A stretch of DNA of 64,000 bases. Origin: Rivibacter sp049446155. GTDB taxonomy: Bacteria > Pseudomonadota > Gammaproteobacteria > Burkholderiales > Burkholderiaceae_C. The position numbers and the translations under genes are program-made. The DNA lies in the NCBI RefSeq assembly GCF_049446155.1, contig NZ_JBMSEE010000001.1:558001-622000 (forward strand), read 5' to 3'. Position 1 is the first letter of the stretch. Each line of letters starts with the position of its first letter. The notes beneath the pieces were generated by a model. That model saw nothing but the letters and a program-made list of their open reading frames with translations, was not told where the DNA came from and ran no database searches. Of the stretch, positions 55,560-64,000 are shown one piece after another.

Positions 55560-56288
55560 ATGCGAGTCGATGCATCCGACGACCGTGTGCACGCGTTGTG
55601 GCCGCTGGCGCTGCTGGCCGGCGCACTGCCGTTGATCGCCACGCTGGTCGCGTGGCGGCTGTCGGTGCGGCTGGACCTGGTACCGGACTGCCAGCCGCTG
55701 CTCGAAGGCTGCGTCTCGATCAGCCGCGCCGCGCGCCACGGCCTGCCCAACATCCTGTTTCGCACGCTGCTGCTGCCGTCGGCGGTGCTGCAGGCGCTGT
55801 GCTGGCTGTTGTGCGCCGGCTGGCTGCGCTCGCTCGGCGCGGCGGCGGATCGCTGGCAGCGCACGCTGCCGGCGCTGGGCATCGCGATCGGCGCGATGCT
55901 GGCGCTGTACGGCAGCTTCCTCGGCACCGAGGGCGCGGGCTACCGCTGGATGCGTCACTACGGCGTGTTCTTCTATTTCGGCCTGAGCTGCATCGCGATG
56001 CTGATCGTCAGCGACCAGTGGCAGCGCCATCTGCGCGACAGCCGGCAGCGGCGCCGCATCGCGACCGCGCTGCTGCTGTTGTGCGCCACGCTGCCGCTGC
56101 TCGGCCTGGCCCATGTGCTCCTGCCGCTGTGGTGGTCGACGCAGGCGCAGAAGGACGCGCTGGAGAACGTCACCGAATGGTGGGGCGGCGCGATCTTCAC
56201 GGTGTTCTTCTTCATCCTCGCATGGGCCTGGCGCAGGACGGGCTTCGGGCTGCGGCTGCACAGCCGCGCGAGCGCAGGCGGCGATTGA
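55560..56288 (+). CDS. Frag1/DRAM-like multi-helix membrane protein
   Basis: A 242-residue protein with six predicted membrane helices. The first loop reads CQPLLEGCVSISRAARHG, with two cysteines and the SIS motif seen in bacterial Frag1/DRAM/Sfk1-like proteins. The rest is TM pattern without catalytic motifs. I recognise it only at that level, and no biochemical function is known. It is 75 bases from the LexA box and divergent from the radical-SAM gene. The HPP-CBS gene follows after 56 bases. Confidence 0.8.
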   Translation: MRVDASDDRVHALWPLALLAGALPLIATLVAWRLSVRLDLVPDCQPLLEGCVSISRAARHGLPNILFRTLLLPSAVLQALCWLLCAGWLRSLGAAADRWQRTLPALGIAIGAMLALYGSFLGTEGAGYRWMRHYGVFFYFGLSCIAMLIVSDQWQRHLRDSRQRRRIATALLLLCATLPLLGLAHVLLPLWWSTQAQKDALENVTEWWGGAIFTVFFFILAWAWRRTGFGLRLHSRASAGGD

Positions 56289-56344
56289 TAACCTCGCGGC
56301 CCCGACCGCGTCGCCCATCGCGCCCGCCCTTGCCGCCTTTGTCC

Positions 56345-57487
56345 ATGCCATCGCCCCGTGAGCGCCTGATCCAGTTCCTCGATGCCCTGCGGCCCGCGCC
56401 GGTGGCGGTCGATGCGCGCGAGCGCTGGCGCGCCTTCGTCGGTGCGGGGCTGGGCATCGTTCTGACGGGCATGGTCGCGCGCTGGTGGATCGGCGTCGCC
56501 GACGGCGTGCCATGGCTGGTCGCGCCGATCGGCGCCAGCGCGGTGCTGGTGTTCGCCGTGCCGGCCAGCCCGCTCGCCCAGCCGTGGTCGGTGGTCGGCG
56601 GCAACACGCTGTCGGCCCTGGTCGGCGCGCTGTGCGCGGCCGCGATCCCGGATCCCGCGTGGGCCGGCGCGACCGCGGTGGCGGCGGCGATCGCCGTGAT
56701 GTTCGCGCTGCGCTGCCTGCACCCGCCGGGCGGCGCCAGCGCGCTGCTGGCCGCGCTCGGTGCGGCGAACTGGCAGTTCGCGCTCTTTCCGGTGCTGTTC
56801 GACTCGCTGCTGCTGGTGGCCGCCGGCATGGCCTACAACGGCCTCACCGGCCGGCGCTACCCGCACGCGCAGCGCCGCCCTCCGACGCCCGCGGCGCCGG
56901 CGCGCTTCAGCGCCGCCGACCTCGATGCCGCGCTCGCGCACTACAACCAGGTGCTCGACATCAGCCGCGACGATCTCGAGCAGTTGCTGCACCACGCCGA
57001 GGCGGCTGCCTACCAGCGCAACTTCGGCCAGCTGCGCTGCGCCGACGTGATGACGCGCGAGCCGCTGGCGGTGCACTTCGGCACGCCGCTGTCCGAGGCC
57101 TGGACGCTGATGCGCGAGCGCCGCATCAAGGCGCTGCCTGTGATCGACCGCGCGCGGCGCATCGTCGGCATCGTGACGCTGGCCGACTTCATCCGCCACG
57201 CACGCCTGGACGGCCACGCCGGCCTCGCCGAGCGCCTGCGCAGCTTCCTGCGCGGCAGCGGCAGCGTGCATTCCGACAAGGCCGAGGTGATCGGCCAGAT
57301 CATGACGCGCGAGGTGCGCGTGGCGCGCGAGCGTCAGCACCTGGCCGAGCTGGTGCCCCTGTTCTCGGCCGGCGGCCACCACCACATTCCGATCATCGAC
57401 GACGACAAGCGCCTGGCGGGCATCATCACCGAGTCGGACCTGGTGCGCGCGCTCTACCGCACCGTGGGGCCGGCCGTCGCGGCCTGA
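56345..57487 (+). CDS. HPP-family membrane protein with tandem CBS domains
   Basis: A 380-residue protein. Residues about 25-170 form an HPP domain with four helices and the name-giving motif CLHPPGGASALLAAL. After a proline-rich linker come two CBS repeats (about 232-290, CADVMTREPLAVHFGTPLSEAW; and 315-375, IGQIMTREVRVARERQH...HHHIPIIDDDKRLAGIITESDLV in part). CBS pairs bind adenine nucleotides. Some HPP proteins transport nitrite, but the substrate here is unknown. It converges on the c-di-GMP gene, with stop codons directly abutting. Confidence 0.92.
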   Translation: MPSPRERLIQFLDALRPAPVAVDARERWRAFVGAGLGIVLTGMVARWWIGVADGVPWLVAPIGASAVLVFAVPASPLAQPWSVVGGNTLSALVGALCAAAIPDPAWAGATAVAAAIAVMFALRCLHPPGGASALLAALGAANWQFALFPVLFDSLLLVAAGMAYNGLTGRRYPHAQRRPPTPAAPARFSAADLDAALAHYNQVLDISRDDLEQLLHHAEAAAYQRNFGQLRCADVMTREPLAVHFGTPLSEAWTLMRERRIKALPVIDRARRIVGIVTLADFIRHARLDGHAGLAERLRSFLRGSGSVHSDKAEVIGQIMTREVRVARERQHLAELVPLFSAGGHHHIPIIDDDKRLAGIITESDLVRALYRTVGPAVAA

Positions 57488-59965
57488 TCAGGCCGCGACG
57501 CGCACGCCGCCGCGCGGACGCGTCAGCAGCCTGAGGAACTCGTCCGGCGGCACCGCGGCAGACACCAGGAAGCCCTGGAACTCGTCGCAGCCGGCCTCGC
57601 GCAGGAACTCGCGCTGGCGCGGCGTCTCGACGCCCTCGGCGATCACGCGCAGGCGCAGCGCGCGCGCCAGCTCGATCACCGCGGTGGCGATCGCCGCGTC
57701 GCTCTCGTCGCCCGGCAGGCCCTTGACGAAGCTGCGGTCGATCTTGAGCTTGCGGATCGGGATGCGCTTCAGGTAGCTCAGGCTCGAATAGCCGGTGCCG
57801 AAGTCGTCGATCGCCAACCTCACGCCGAGCCGGTCGAGCGCCACCAGCCGCTGCAGCGCCTCGTCGGCGTCCTTGAGCAGGATCGACTCCGTGAGCTCGA
57901 GCTCGAGGTGCGCGGCCGGCAGCCCGGCGCTGTCGAGCGCCTGCGCGACGCGCGAGACGAAGTCGGCCTGCTGGAACTGCAGCGCCGAGACGTTGACGGC
58001 GACCGTGATCGCATGGCCGGCCGCATGCCAGGCCGCGGCGCGTTCGACCGCCTGCGCCAGCACCCAGTCGCCCAGCGCGACGATGAAGCCGGTTTCCTCG
58101 GCGACCGGGATGAACTCCGACGGCGGCACGTTGCCCTGCTCGGGGTCGTGCCAGCGGATCAGCGCCTCGGCGCCGACCACCGCCGAGCTGTGGAGGTCGA
58201 TCTGCGGCTGGTAGTGCAGCACGAAGTGGCCCTGCTCCAGCGCGATGCGCATCGCGTGGTCGAGCTTCATGCGCGCCAGCAGGTCGACGTTCATCTGCCG
58301 CTGGTAGAAGCGGTAGCCCGCGCGGCCGCGCTCCTTGACGCGGTACATCGCCGCGTCGGCGTTCTTGATCAGGTCGTTGAGCGTCAGGCCATCGTGCGGG
58401 TACAGCGCGATGCCGATGCTCGAGGTGATGCTGAAGGCCATGCCCTCGAGCTCGAAGGGCCTGGCCAGCGCGTCGAGCACGCGCCGCGCGGTGGCCTCGG
58501 CGCCTTGCGCGTCGGCATGGTGGACCAGCATCACGAACTCATCGCCGCCCAGGCGCGCGACGGTATCGACCTGGCGCACACAGCCCTTGAGCCGCTCGGC
58601 CACGTCGACCAGCACGCGATCGCCGAACAGGTGGCCGAGCGAATCGTTGATGTGCTTGAAGCGGTCGAGGTCGAGGAAGAGCAGCGCGAAGTTGCTCGCG
58701 TCGCGCTTGGCCATGGCCAGCGCGAACTCGACGCGCTCGGCCAGCAGCACGCGGTTGGGCAGGCCGGTCAGCGCGTCGCTGAAAGCCAGCTCCTGGATGC
58801 GCTGGTGCGCAGCCACCGTGTCCGACAGGTCGCGAAAAAAGCCCACGCAGCGCTCGGCCGGCAGCGCGGGCGCGGCGATCGGCTCGCTAGGCGCGGCGAC
58901 CTTGACCAGCGAGACATGGCCGGGCAGCGTGCTGCCGTCGGGCCGGCGATGCCACAGCTCGCCCTCCCACACGCCATGCGAGCGCAGGCGCTGTGAGACG
59001 CGCTCGAACCAGCCCTCGTCGCTCGGGTGGTAGACCAGTTCCGCGACGCCCAGGCCGAGCAGGTCGGCACGCGAGCGGCCCATCAGGCGTTCGCAGCCGG
59101 CGTTGACCTCCACCAGCCTGAGCTCGCCGTCGGTGACGAAGATCGCATCGAGGCTGGACTCGAACACCTGCGTCGCGAGCTGCTGGCGCGCGGCATTGGC
59201 GAGGCGCTCGGTGATGTCGCGAAACGAGTAGACATGGCCGATCGGCTGGCCGCGGCCGTACTGCGGCAGCGCGACGCGCTCGAGCACGCGGCCGTTGCGC
59301 AGCACCAGCAGGTCGCAGGCACGGCGCAGCGGCTCGCGCTCGATCGCGTCGAGCTGCGCGTTGTAGGCGTGCTCGTCGGCCACCTGCGCATGCATCCACG
59401 CGTGCACCGCCGCGTCGTCGCGCTCGGTCAGCAGCTCCGGCGGCAGGCTCCACAGTTCGGCGAAGAGCTGGTTGCAGCCGCGGATCGCGCCGTGCAGGTC
59501 GGTGACCAGCAGGCCGTCGGCGGTCGACTCCAGCGTCGCGCGCAGCTCGGCGACCAGCTTCTCGAGCTCGCCTTCGGCGGCGCGCTCGTCGCTCAGGTCG
59601 CGCAGCACCAGCAGCCAGGCACCGCTGCCGTCGGGCAAGGTGATGCGGCTGGCGCGCCGGTCGACCGGCACCAGCTTGCCGTCGGCCTGCGCGGCCCAGG
59701 TCTCGGAGTGCAGCGGCGATGCGTCGCCCGCGCGCACGCCGTCCCAGAACGCGGCGTCCTCGGGCGTCGCGGACAGATCGGCGACCGGGCGGCCAATCAG
59801 CGCCTCGTGCTCGCGTGCGTAGAGTGCCGCGGCGGCCCCATTGGCCGCGATGACGCGCAGCGAGGCTGCGTCGATCACGCACACCGCGTCGAGCAGGCCG
59901 TCGAGCCAGGGCTGCCAGCCGGTGAAGCTCTCGCCGCGCGCGGCGCTCGGGGCGGTCGCGGTCAT
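57488..59965 (-). CDS. PAS-GGDEF-EAL cyclic-di-GMP enzyme
   Basis: An 825-residue cytoplasmic protein. Three PAS modules (about 24-135, 150-262 and 265-390) precede GGDEF (about 395-555) and EAL (about 565-815). The diguanylate cyclase site ARLGGDEFVML is intact and carries an inhibitory RxxD site (RQVD) five residues upstream. The phosphodiesterase site is also intact (GAEALIRWHD, NVSALQFQ, LTESILLKD, IDDFGTGYSSL, AEGVET). Both activities are therefore possible. Its ATG overlaps the stop of the HD-GYP gene (TGATG), so the two enzymes are made together. A GTG one codon earlier (59968) is an alternative start. Confidence 0.95.
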   Translation of the reverse strand: MTATAPSAARGESFTGWQPWLDGLLDAVCVIDAASLRVIAANGAAAALYAREHEALIGRPVADLSATPEDAAFWDGVRAGDASPLHSETWAAQADGKLVPVDRRASRITLPDGSGAWLLVLRDLSDERAAEGELEKLVAELRATLESTADGLLVTDLHGAIRGCNQLFAELWSLPPELLTERDDAAVHAWMHAQVADEHAYNAQLDAIEREPLRRACDLLVLRNGRVLERVALPQYGRGQPIGHVYSFRDITERLANAARQQLATQVFESSLDAIFVTDGELRLVEVNAGCERLMGRSRADLLGLGVAELVYHPSDEGWFERVSQRLRSHGVWEGELWHRRPDGSTLPGHVSLVKVAAPSEPIAAPALPAERCVGFFRDLSDTVAAHQRIQELAFSDALTGLPNRVLLAERVEFALAMAKRDASNFALLFLDLDRFKHINDSLGHLFGDRVLVDVAERLKGCVRQVDTVARLGGDEFVMLVHHADAQGAEATARRVLDALARPFELEGMAFSITSSIGIALYPHDGLTLNDLIKNADAAMYRVKERGRAGYRFYQRQMNVDLLARMKLDHAMRIALEQGHFVLHYQPQIDLHSSAVVGAEALIRWHDPEQGNVPPSEFIPVAEETGFIVALGDWVLAQAVERAAAWHAAGHAITVAVNVSALQFQQADFVSRVAQALDSAGLPAAHLELELTESILLKDADEALQRLVALDRLGVRLAIDDFGTGYSSLSYLKRIPIRKLKIDRSFVKGLPGDESDAAIATAVIELARALRLRVIAEGVETPRQREFLREAGCDEFQGFLVSAAVPPDEFLRLLTRPRGGVRVAA

Positions 59966-61323
59966 CACGCCACCTCCTTTCGCGCACGCGCGTCGGTGGC
60001 CGACGCGGTGAATTCGAGCTCGCGGGCGCGTTCAAAGAAGTAGCACACGCGCGGGCGCGGCGACAGCGCATCGAGCGCCGCGCGCGGCAGATGCTGCGGC
60101 TTCAGGCTGCGGCGGATGCTCAGGCCGGGCGCTTGTTCGAGGTCGACGCTGCTCGCGGTGTCGCGGCCGGCGCGCGGCTCGTGCACAAGCACGCGCGGCT
60201 TGAGCGGGCGGCTGGAGTTGACGGTGGTGACCAGCGCATAGCGGTCGTCGCTGAGCTGCACGACCGAGCCCGGCGGGTACACGCCCATCATGCGCACGAA
60301 GGCGGCGAATACCGCGGCGTCGAACTGCGGCTTCATCTGTGCGTACATCAGCGACAGCGCCTCGTGCGGCGTGTGCGCATGCGCCGGGCTGGCCGGGTTG
60401 CAGAGGTTGTCGTAGCGATTGACCAGCGCGACGATGCGCGCCGGCAGGCTGATGCGCTCGCCGGCGAGCTTGAGCGGAAAGCCGTTGCCGTCGGCCAGTT
60501 CGTGGTGCTGCGCGAGCACCAGCAGCGCGCCGGGCGACAGCGTCATCTGCTTGCCCACCACCACGCCGAGCGCGACGTGCTCCTGGTAGTACTGGCGCTC
60601 GTGCACCGACACCAGCGCGGTCGTCGGGTCGAGCCAGCGCACGCGCTCGGGCAGGTCGAGCTTGCCGACGTCGTGCAGCATCGCGCCGACGCCGAGCTCC
60701 TGCATCGCCTCCTCGGGCAGGCCGAGCGCCTTGCCGAGCAGCAGCGAGATGACGGTCACGTTGATCGCGTGCATCGAGGCGCGGTCGCCGGCGCCTTCGC
60801 CGAGCAGGCGGATCGCCATCTCCTGCGCGCCGAGCACGAGGTCGAGGTAGTCGCGCACCTGGGCCTCGCACTGCTCGCGCGCGGCCTGCGGCTGGCTGCG
60901 CACGAGCTCGAAGCAGCGGCGCAGGCCGCGGCCAGCCTCGGCGTAGGCGCGTTCGGCCTGCGCCAGGCATTCTTGCTCGGCGGCCTGCTGCGCGCGCCGG
61001 CGCTGTCGCTCTTCCTCGGCCGGGTCGGGCGGCTGCGGCCGCACCGCCGCCACGGCCACGGCGCGCGGCGCCGGCTCGCGCGGCGGCGCCTGGCCGGCGT
61101 CGATCACGCCCTCGTCGACCAGTGCGTGCAGCGCCGCCGGCAGGCTGCGCGAGGCCACCACCCGCACCTGCCGCAGCCCCAGCCCGCGCAGCGTCTCGAT
61201 CTGCTCGGCCGAGGCCAGGCGGAAGCTGTTCAGCGGAAAGGGATGCGCCATCCAGCCCAGGTCGAGCTGCACGTGCAGGCCGATACGCAGATGTTGGATG
61301 TCGAGGTCGAAGGTGTCGCTCAT
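59965..61323 (-). CDS. HD-GYP-type cyclic-di-GMP phosphodiesterase
   Basis: A 452-residue protein. A DUF3391-like N-terminal domain (about 1-60, starting with the IQHLRIGLHVQLDLGWM segment) precedes an Ala/Arg/Glu-rich helical linker. The HD-GYP domain (about 165-330) has the metal motif MLHDVGKLDLP and then HHELADGNGFP. The last Tyr of GYP is Phe here, while the metal ligands and the HH pair are kept, so activity is plausible. A C-terminal extension of about 100 residues follows. The start at 61323 is preferred because an upstream in-frame ATG would add 58 low-complexity residues. Confidence 0.92.
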   Translation of the reverse strand: MSDTFDLDIQHLRIGLHVQLDLGWMAHPFPLNSFRLASAEQIETLRGLGLRQVRVVASRSLPAALHALVDEGVIDAGQAPPREPAPRAVAVAAVRPQPPDPAEEERQRRRAQQAAEQECLAQAERAYAEAGRGLRRCFELVRSQPQAAREQCEAQVRDYLDLVLGAQEMAIRLLGEGAGDRASMHAINVTVISLLLGKALGLPEEAMQELGVGAMLHDVGKLDLPERVRWLDPTTALVSVHERQYYQEHVALGVVVGKQMTLSPGALLVLAQHHELADGNGFPLKLAGERISLPARIVALVNRYDNLCNPASPAHAHTPHEALSLMYAQMKPQFDAAVFAAFVRMMGVYPPGSVVQLSDDRYALVTTVNSSRPLKPRVLVHEPRAGRDTASSVDLEQAPGLSIRRSLKPQHLPRAALDALSPRPRVCYFFERARELEFTASATDARARKEVA

Positions 61324-61517
61324 GGCTTGGGGCGGCGCCGGCCCCGGTGGGGCGGTCGTCGTCCTCATGGTTGTCGGCAGCGCGCCGACAAGCTTGAGGG
61401 CCCGCCATGAAAGGCCTCGCGCGCGCGCCTGCGACGATGCTGCCGTAGCATCGGGCGCCTGGTCCGAGGCGGACCTGTAATTGTTTGTACGCGCCACGCG
61501 CGGCGCAGGGGAACGTG
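61324..61517. other. Divergent spacer between HD-GYP and LysE-type genes
   Basis: A 194-base gap with two small hairpins, GATGCT-GCCGT-AGCATC (61436-61452) and GGTCC-GAGGC-GGACC (61461-61475). They lie just before an AT-rich patch (TGTAATTGTTTGTA, 61476-61489) that may carry the exporter promoter. No known riboswitch consensus is recognisable. Confidence 0.4.
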
Positions 61518-62150
61518 ATGGAACTCTCGGTCTGGCTGACCTTCTTCGCCGCCTCCTGGGCGATCAGCATTTCTCCCGGCGCAGGCGCGGTGGCGGCGAT
61601 GAGCGCCGGCCTGAACCACGGCTTCGCACGCGGCTACGTGGTCACGATCGGCCTGGTGCTGGGCATCTGGACCCAGGTGGTGCTGGTCGGCGCCGGCCTG
61701 GGCGCGCTGATCGCGACCTCGTCGACCGCCTTCGCGCTGGTCAAGTGGCTCGGCGTGGCCTACCTGATCTGGCTGGGCATCAAGCAATGGCGCGCACCGG
61801 CGGTGCCGCTGGCCAGCGCCGACGAGGGCGCCGCGGCGCGCACCGGCATCGGCGCGCTGATCGCGCGCGGCTGGGCGGTCAACGCCGTCAACCCCAAGGG
61901 CACCGTGTTCCTGCTGGCCGTGGTGCCACAGTTCCTGAACCTCGCCGAGCCGCTGCTGCCGCAGTACCTCGTGATCGGCGCGACGCTGGGCTTCACCGAC
62001 CTGGTTGTGATGGGCGTCTACACCGCGCTGGCCGCGCGCGTGCTGCGCGCGCTGAAGTCGGTGCGCCAGCTGCGCATCATGAACCGCGTGTTTGGCGGTC
62101 TGTTCGTCGCCGCGGGCGCGCTGCTGGCGACCATCCGGCGCGCCGGCTGA
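61518..62150 (+). CDS. LysE-family amino-acid exporter
   Basis: A 210-residue inner-membrane exporter with six predicted helices. The N-terminal ISPGAGAVAAMSAGLNHGF and the later NPKGTVFLLAVVPQF motifs are typical of LysE/RhtB proteins. The substrate is unknown; family members export lysine, threonine, homoserine lactones and others. A GGGGAAC ribosome site precedes the ATG at 61518. A GTG one codon upstream is also possible. It is divergent from the HD-GYP gene. Confidence 0.93.
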   Translation: MELSVWLTFFAASWAISISPGAGAVAAMSAGLNHGFARGYVVTIGLVLGIWTQVVLVGAGLGALIATSSTAFALVKWLGVAYLIWLGIKQWRAPAVPLASADEGAAARTGIGALIARGWAVNAVNPKGTVFLLAVVPQFLNLAEPLLPQYLVIGATLGFTDLVVMGVYTALAARVLRALKSVRQLRIMNRVFGGLFVAAGALLATIRRAG

Positions 62151-62177
62151 GCGCAGGCGCCGGCAGGCGCCCAACGC

Positions 62178-64000
62178 TCAGGCCACCAGATCGCGGATCT
62201 GCTGCAGCGCCGCCGGATCCTCGATCGTCGTCAGGTCGCCCGGGTCGCGCTTCTCGCACACCGCCTGGATCGCGCGGCGCAGCAGCTTGCCGGAGCGCGT
62301 CTTGGGCAGCAGCGTGACGAAGCGCACGCGCGCCGGCCGCGCGACCGCGCCCAGCGTCTCGTCGACGCGCTTCATCACCTCGCCCTCGAGCCGCAGCGCA
62401 TCGGCCTCGTTCGCCGCCGCCGACGCATCCTTCAGCACCGCGAAGGCCATCGCGGCCTGGCCCTTGAGCGCATCGGCGACGCCGACCACGGCCACCTCGG
62501 CGATCGCCGGGTGGCTGGAGATGGCCTCCTCGATCTCGCGCGTACCGAGCCGGTGACCCGCCACGTTGATCACGTCGTCGGTGCGCCCGAGGATGAAGTA
62601 GTAGCCGTCCTCGTCGCGGATGCCCCAGTCGAAGGTGCTGTAGACCTGCCGGCCCGGCACGGTGGACCAGTAGGTCTTGACGAAGCGCTCGTCGTCGCGC
62701 CAGACGGTCTGCATGAAGCCCGGCGGCGTCGGCGACTCGATCACCACCACGCCCTTCTGGTTCGGCTCGGTGAGGTCGGCGCCGCTGTGCTCGTCGACAA
62801 GCTTGACCTTGAAGCCGTACATCGGCACGCCGGGGCTGCCGAACTTGGGCTGTTTGGGCTCGACGCCCGGGGCGCCGTTGGCCAGCGTGAGGATGGGCCA
62901 GCCGGACTCGGTCTGCCAGTAGTTGTCGATGATCGGGCGGCCGATGCCCTCGGAGATCCAGGCCGCGGTCGGCTCGTCGAGGGGCTCGCCGGCGAGGTAG
63001 AGGCCGCGCAGCGAGCTGAGGTCGTGGCGCTTGAGGTGTTCGGGGTCGTGCTTCTTCAGCACGCGCACCGCGGTGGGCGAGCTGAACATCGCAGTGGCCT
63101 TGTACTTCTCGACCAGGCGCCACCAGATGCCGGCGTCCGGGCGGATCGGCAGGCCTTCGTAGAGGATGGTCGTCATGCCGTGGATCAGCGGCCCGTAGAC
63201 GATGTAGCAGTGGCCGACGACCCAGCCGATGTCGCTGGTGCAGAAGTAGGTCTCGCCCGGCTCGCAGCGGAAGATGTTGCGCATGCTCGCGGCCAGCGCG
63301 ACGGCATAGCCGCCGGTGTCGCGCTGCACGCCCTTGGGCCGACCGGTGGTGCCGCTGGTGTAGATCGTGTAGCTGGGCGTGGCCGACTCCAGCCAGGCGA
63401 CCGGCACGCTGGCGTTCTTGTGCTGCTCGCGCAGCGGCGCGTAGTCGAGGTCGCGTCCGGCCACGCGCTCCATGGCGCTCAGGCCCCGGTCGACCAGCAG
63501 CACGTGCTGCGGCTTGTGCGCGGCCAGGCGGATCGCCTCGTCGAGCAGCGGCTTGTAGGGCACGACCTTGCCGCCGCGCGAGCCCGCGTCGGCGCTGACC
63601 ACCAGCTTGGGCTGGGCGTCGTCGATGCGCGTGGCCAGGCTGACGCTGGCGAAGCCGCCGAACACCACCGAGTGGATCGCGCCGATGCGCGCGCAGGCCA
63701 GCATCGCGAACACCGCCTCGGGAATCATCGGCATGTAGATCAGCACCCGGTCGCCCTGGCCGACGCCCTGCGATTGCAGGATCGCCGCCATGCGCTGCAC
63801 CTCGGCGTGCAGCTCGCGGTAGGAGTAGGCGACCTCGCGGTCGACCTCGGTGGAGACCCAGACCATCGCCTTCTGCTCGCCGCGCGCCGCGAGGTGGCGG
63901 TCGACGGCGTTGTGGCAGAGGTTGGTCGTGCCGCCAACGAACCAGTGCGCAAACGGCGTGCGGCTGGCGTCGAGCACGCGATCGAACGGGCGCTGCCAGT
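62178..64000 (-). CDS. prpE: Propionyl-CoA synthetase (partial, runs off the window)
   Basis: At least 607 residues of an acyl-CoA synthetase of the ANL superfamily are present. The true start lies beyond 64000: the frame stays open to the edge, and the PFDRVLDASRTPFAHWFVGG region (in part) is normally preceded by about 25 residues. AMP-binding motifs are YTSGTTGRPKGVQRDTGG (in part), NYWQTESGWP, FDWGIRDEDGYYFILGR (in part) and the C-terminal KTRSGKLLRR with the catalytic Lys. The sequence fits PrpE better than acetyl-CoA synthetase, but the acetate alternative is not excluded. Propionate catabolism genes may lie upstream outside the window. Confidence 0.92.
   Translation of the reverse strand, partial: WQRPFDRVLDASRTPFAHWFVGGTTNLCHNAVDRHLAARGEQKAMVWVSTEVDREVAYSYRELHAEVQRMAAILQSQGVGQGDRVLIYMPMIPEAVFAMLACARIGAIHSVVFGGFASVSLATRIDDAQPKLVVSADAGSRGGKVVPYKPLLDEAIRLAAHKPQHVLLVDRGLSAMERVAGRDLDYAPLREQHKNASVPVAWLESATPSYTIYTSGTTGRPKGVQRDTGGYAVALAASMRNIFRCEPGETYFCTSDIGWVVGHCYIVYGPLIHGMTTILYEGLPIRPDAGIWWRLVEKYKATAMFSSPTAVRVLKKHDPEHLKRHDLSSLRGLYLAGEPLDEPTAAWISEGIGRPIIDNYWQTESGWPILTLANGAPGVEPKQPKFGSPGVPMYGFKVKLVDEHSGADLTEPNQKGVVVIESPTPPGFMQTVWRDDERFVKTYWSTVPGRQVYSTFDWGIRDEDGYYFILGRTDDVINVAGHRLGTREIEEAISSHPAIAEVAVVGVADALKGQAAMAFAVLKDASAAANEADALRLEGEVMKRVDETLGAVARPARVRFVTLLPKTRSGKLLRRAIQAVCEKRDPGDLTTIEDPAALQQIRDLVA

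Overview
The window is 64 kb of very GC-rich chromosome from a betaproteobacterium of the order Burkholderiales, most likely the Comamonadaceae/Sphaerotilaceae (Leptothrix-Rubrivivax) group. That placement is an inference. It rests on base composition, a tripartite tricarboxylate transporter with a Bug-type receptor, an RpoD with a long Lys/Ala-rich N-terminus, and intergenic hairpins of a kind common in that group. I saw no prophage, insertion sequence, CRISPR array, rRNA or tRNA gene. Most of the window is housekeeping and regulatory core, so the notable signals are mainly small-scale.

Layout. 0-4 kb: LysR regulator, glutamyl-Q tRNA(Asp) synthetase, and a Cache-domain histidine kinase overlapping its NarL-type response regulator. 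4-9.3 kb: a branched-chain amino-acid (or related) ABC importer in which permease LivM and ATPase LivG are fused. 9.3-14 kb: oligoribonuclease, M48 protease, RsgA GTPase, and a DEAD-box RNA helicase whose 3' end overlaps rsgA. 14-20 kb: a metallo-beta-lactamase-fold hydrolase, a PAS chemoreceptor, a GDT1-type Mn/Ca transporter, and a MarR-MFS unit divergent from a thioesterase-glyoxalase unit across two palindromic operators. 20-25 kb: ChaC, an isoquinoline-oxidoreductase-like molybdoenzyme with a cofactor nucleotidyltransferase, and PdxH. 25-28 kb: MsrA, a small exported protein and a ZnuD-like TonB receptor. 28-34 kb: ydcF-dnaG-rpoD, with a strong promoter before rpoD and a degenerate second copy of the rpoD 3' end after it. 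34-41 kb: cyclase-FHA protein, HAD phosphatase, a 1325-residue hybrid kinase containing a LOV-like domain, and ferrochelatase. 41-48 kb: tctCBA and a porin, divergent from the tctDE two-component system, then hslR. 48-52 kb: grpE-dnaK-dnaJ behind a sigma-32 promoter. 52-57.5 kb: an EptA/MCR-type phosphoethanolamine transferase with a PAP2 phosphatase, a radical-SAM protein under a LexA box, a Frag1-like membrane protein and an HPP-CBS protein. 57.5-64 kb: an HD-GYP plus PAS-GGDEF-EAL pair for cyclic-di-GMP turnover, a LysE exporter, and propionyl-CoA synthetase running off the window end.

How the parts work together. Signalling is the strongest theme: two two-component pairs, one orphan hybrid kinase with six PAS-type modules, one chemoreceptor, one cyclase and a two-gene c-di-GMP module. 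The tct locus looks self-contained: porin, periplasmic receptor, permeases and sensor pair, with four regularly spaced direct-repeat half-sites between the divergent arms. Stress genes carry recognisable control sites (sigma-32 before grpE, LexA before the radical-SAM gene). The most unusual observations are the LOV-like domain with the adduct cysteine but leucine in place of the signalling glutamine, the rpoD 3'-end duplication, the near-leaderless SOS-controlled radical-SAM gene, and the strongly overlapping convergent gene ends.
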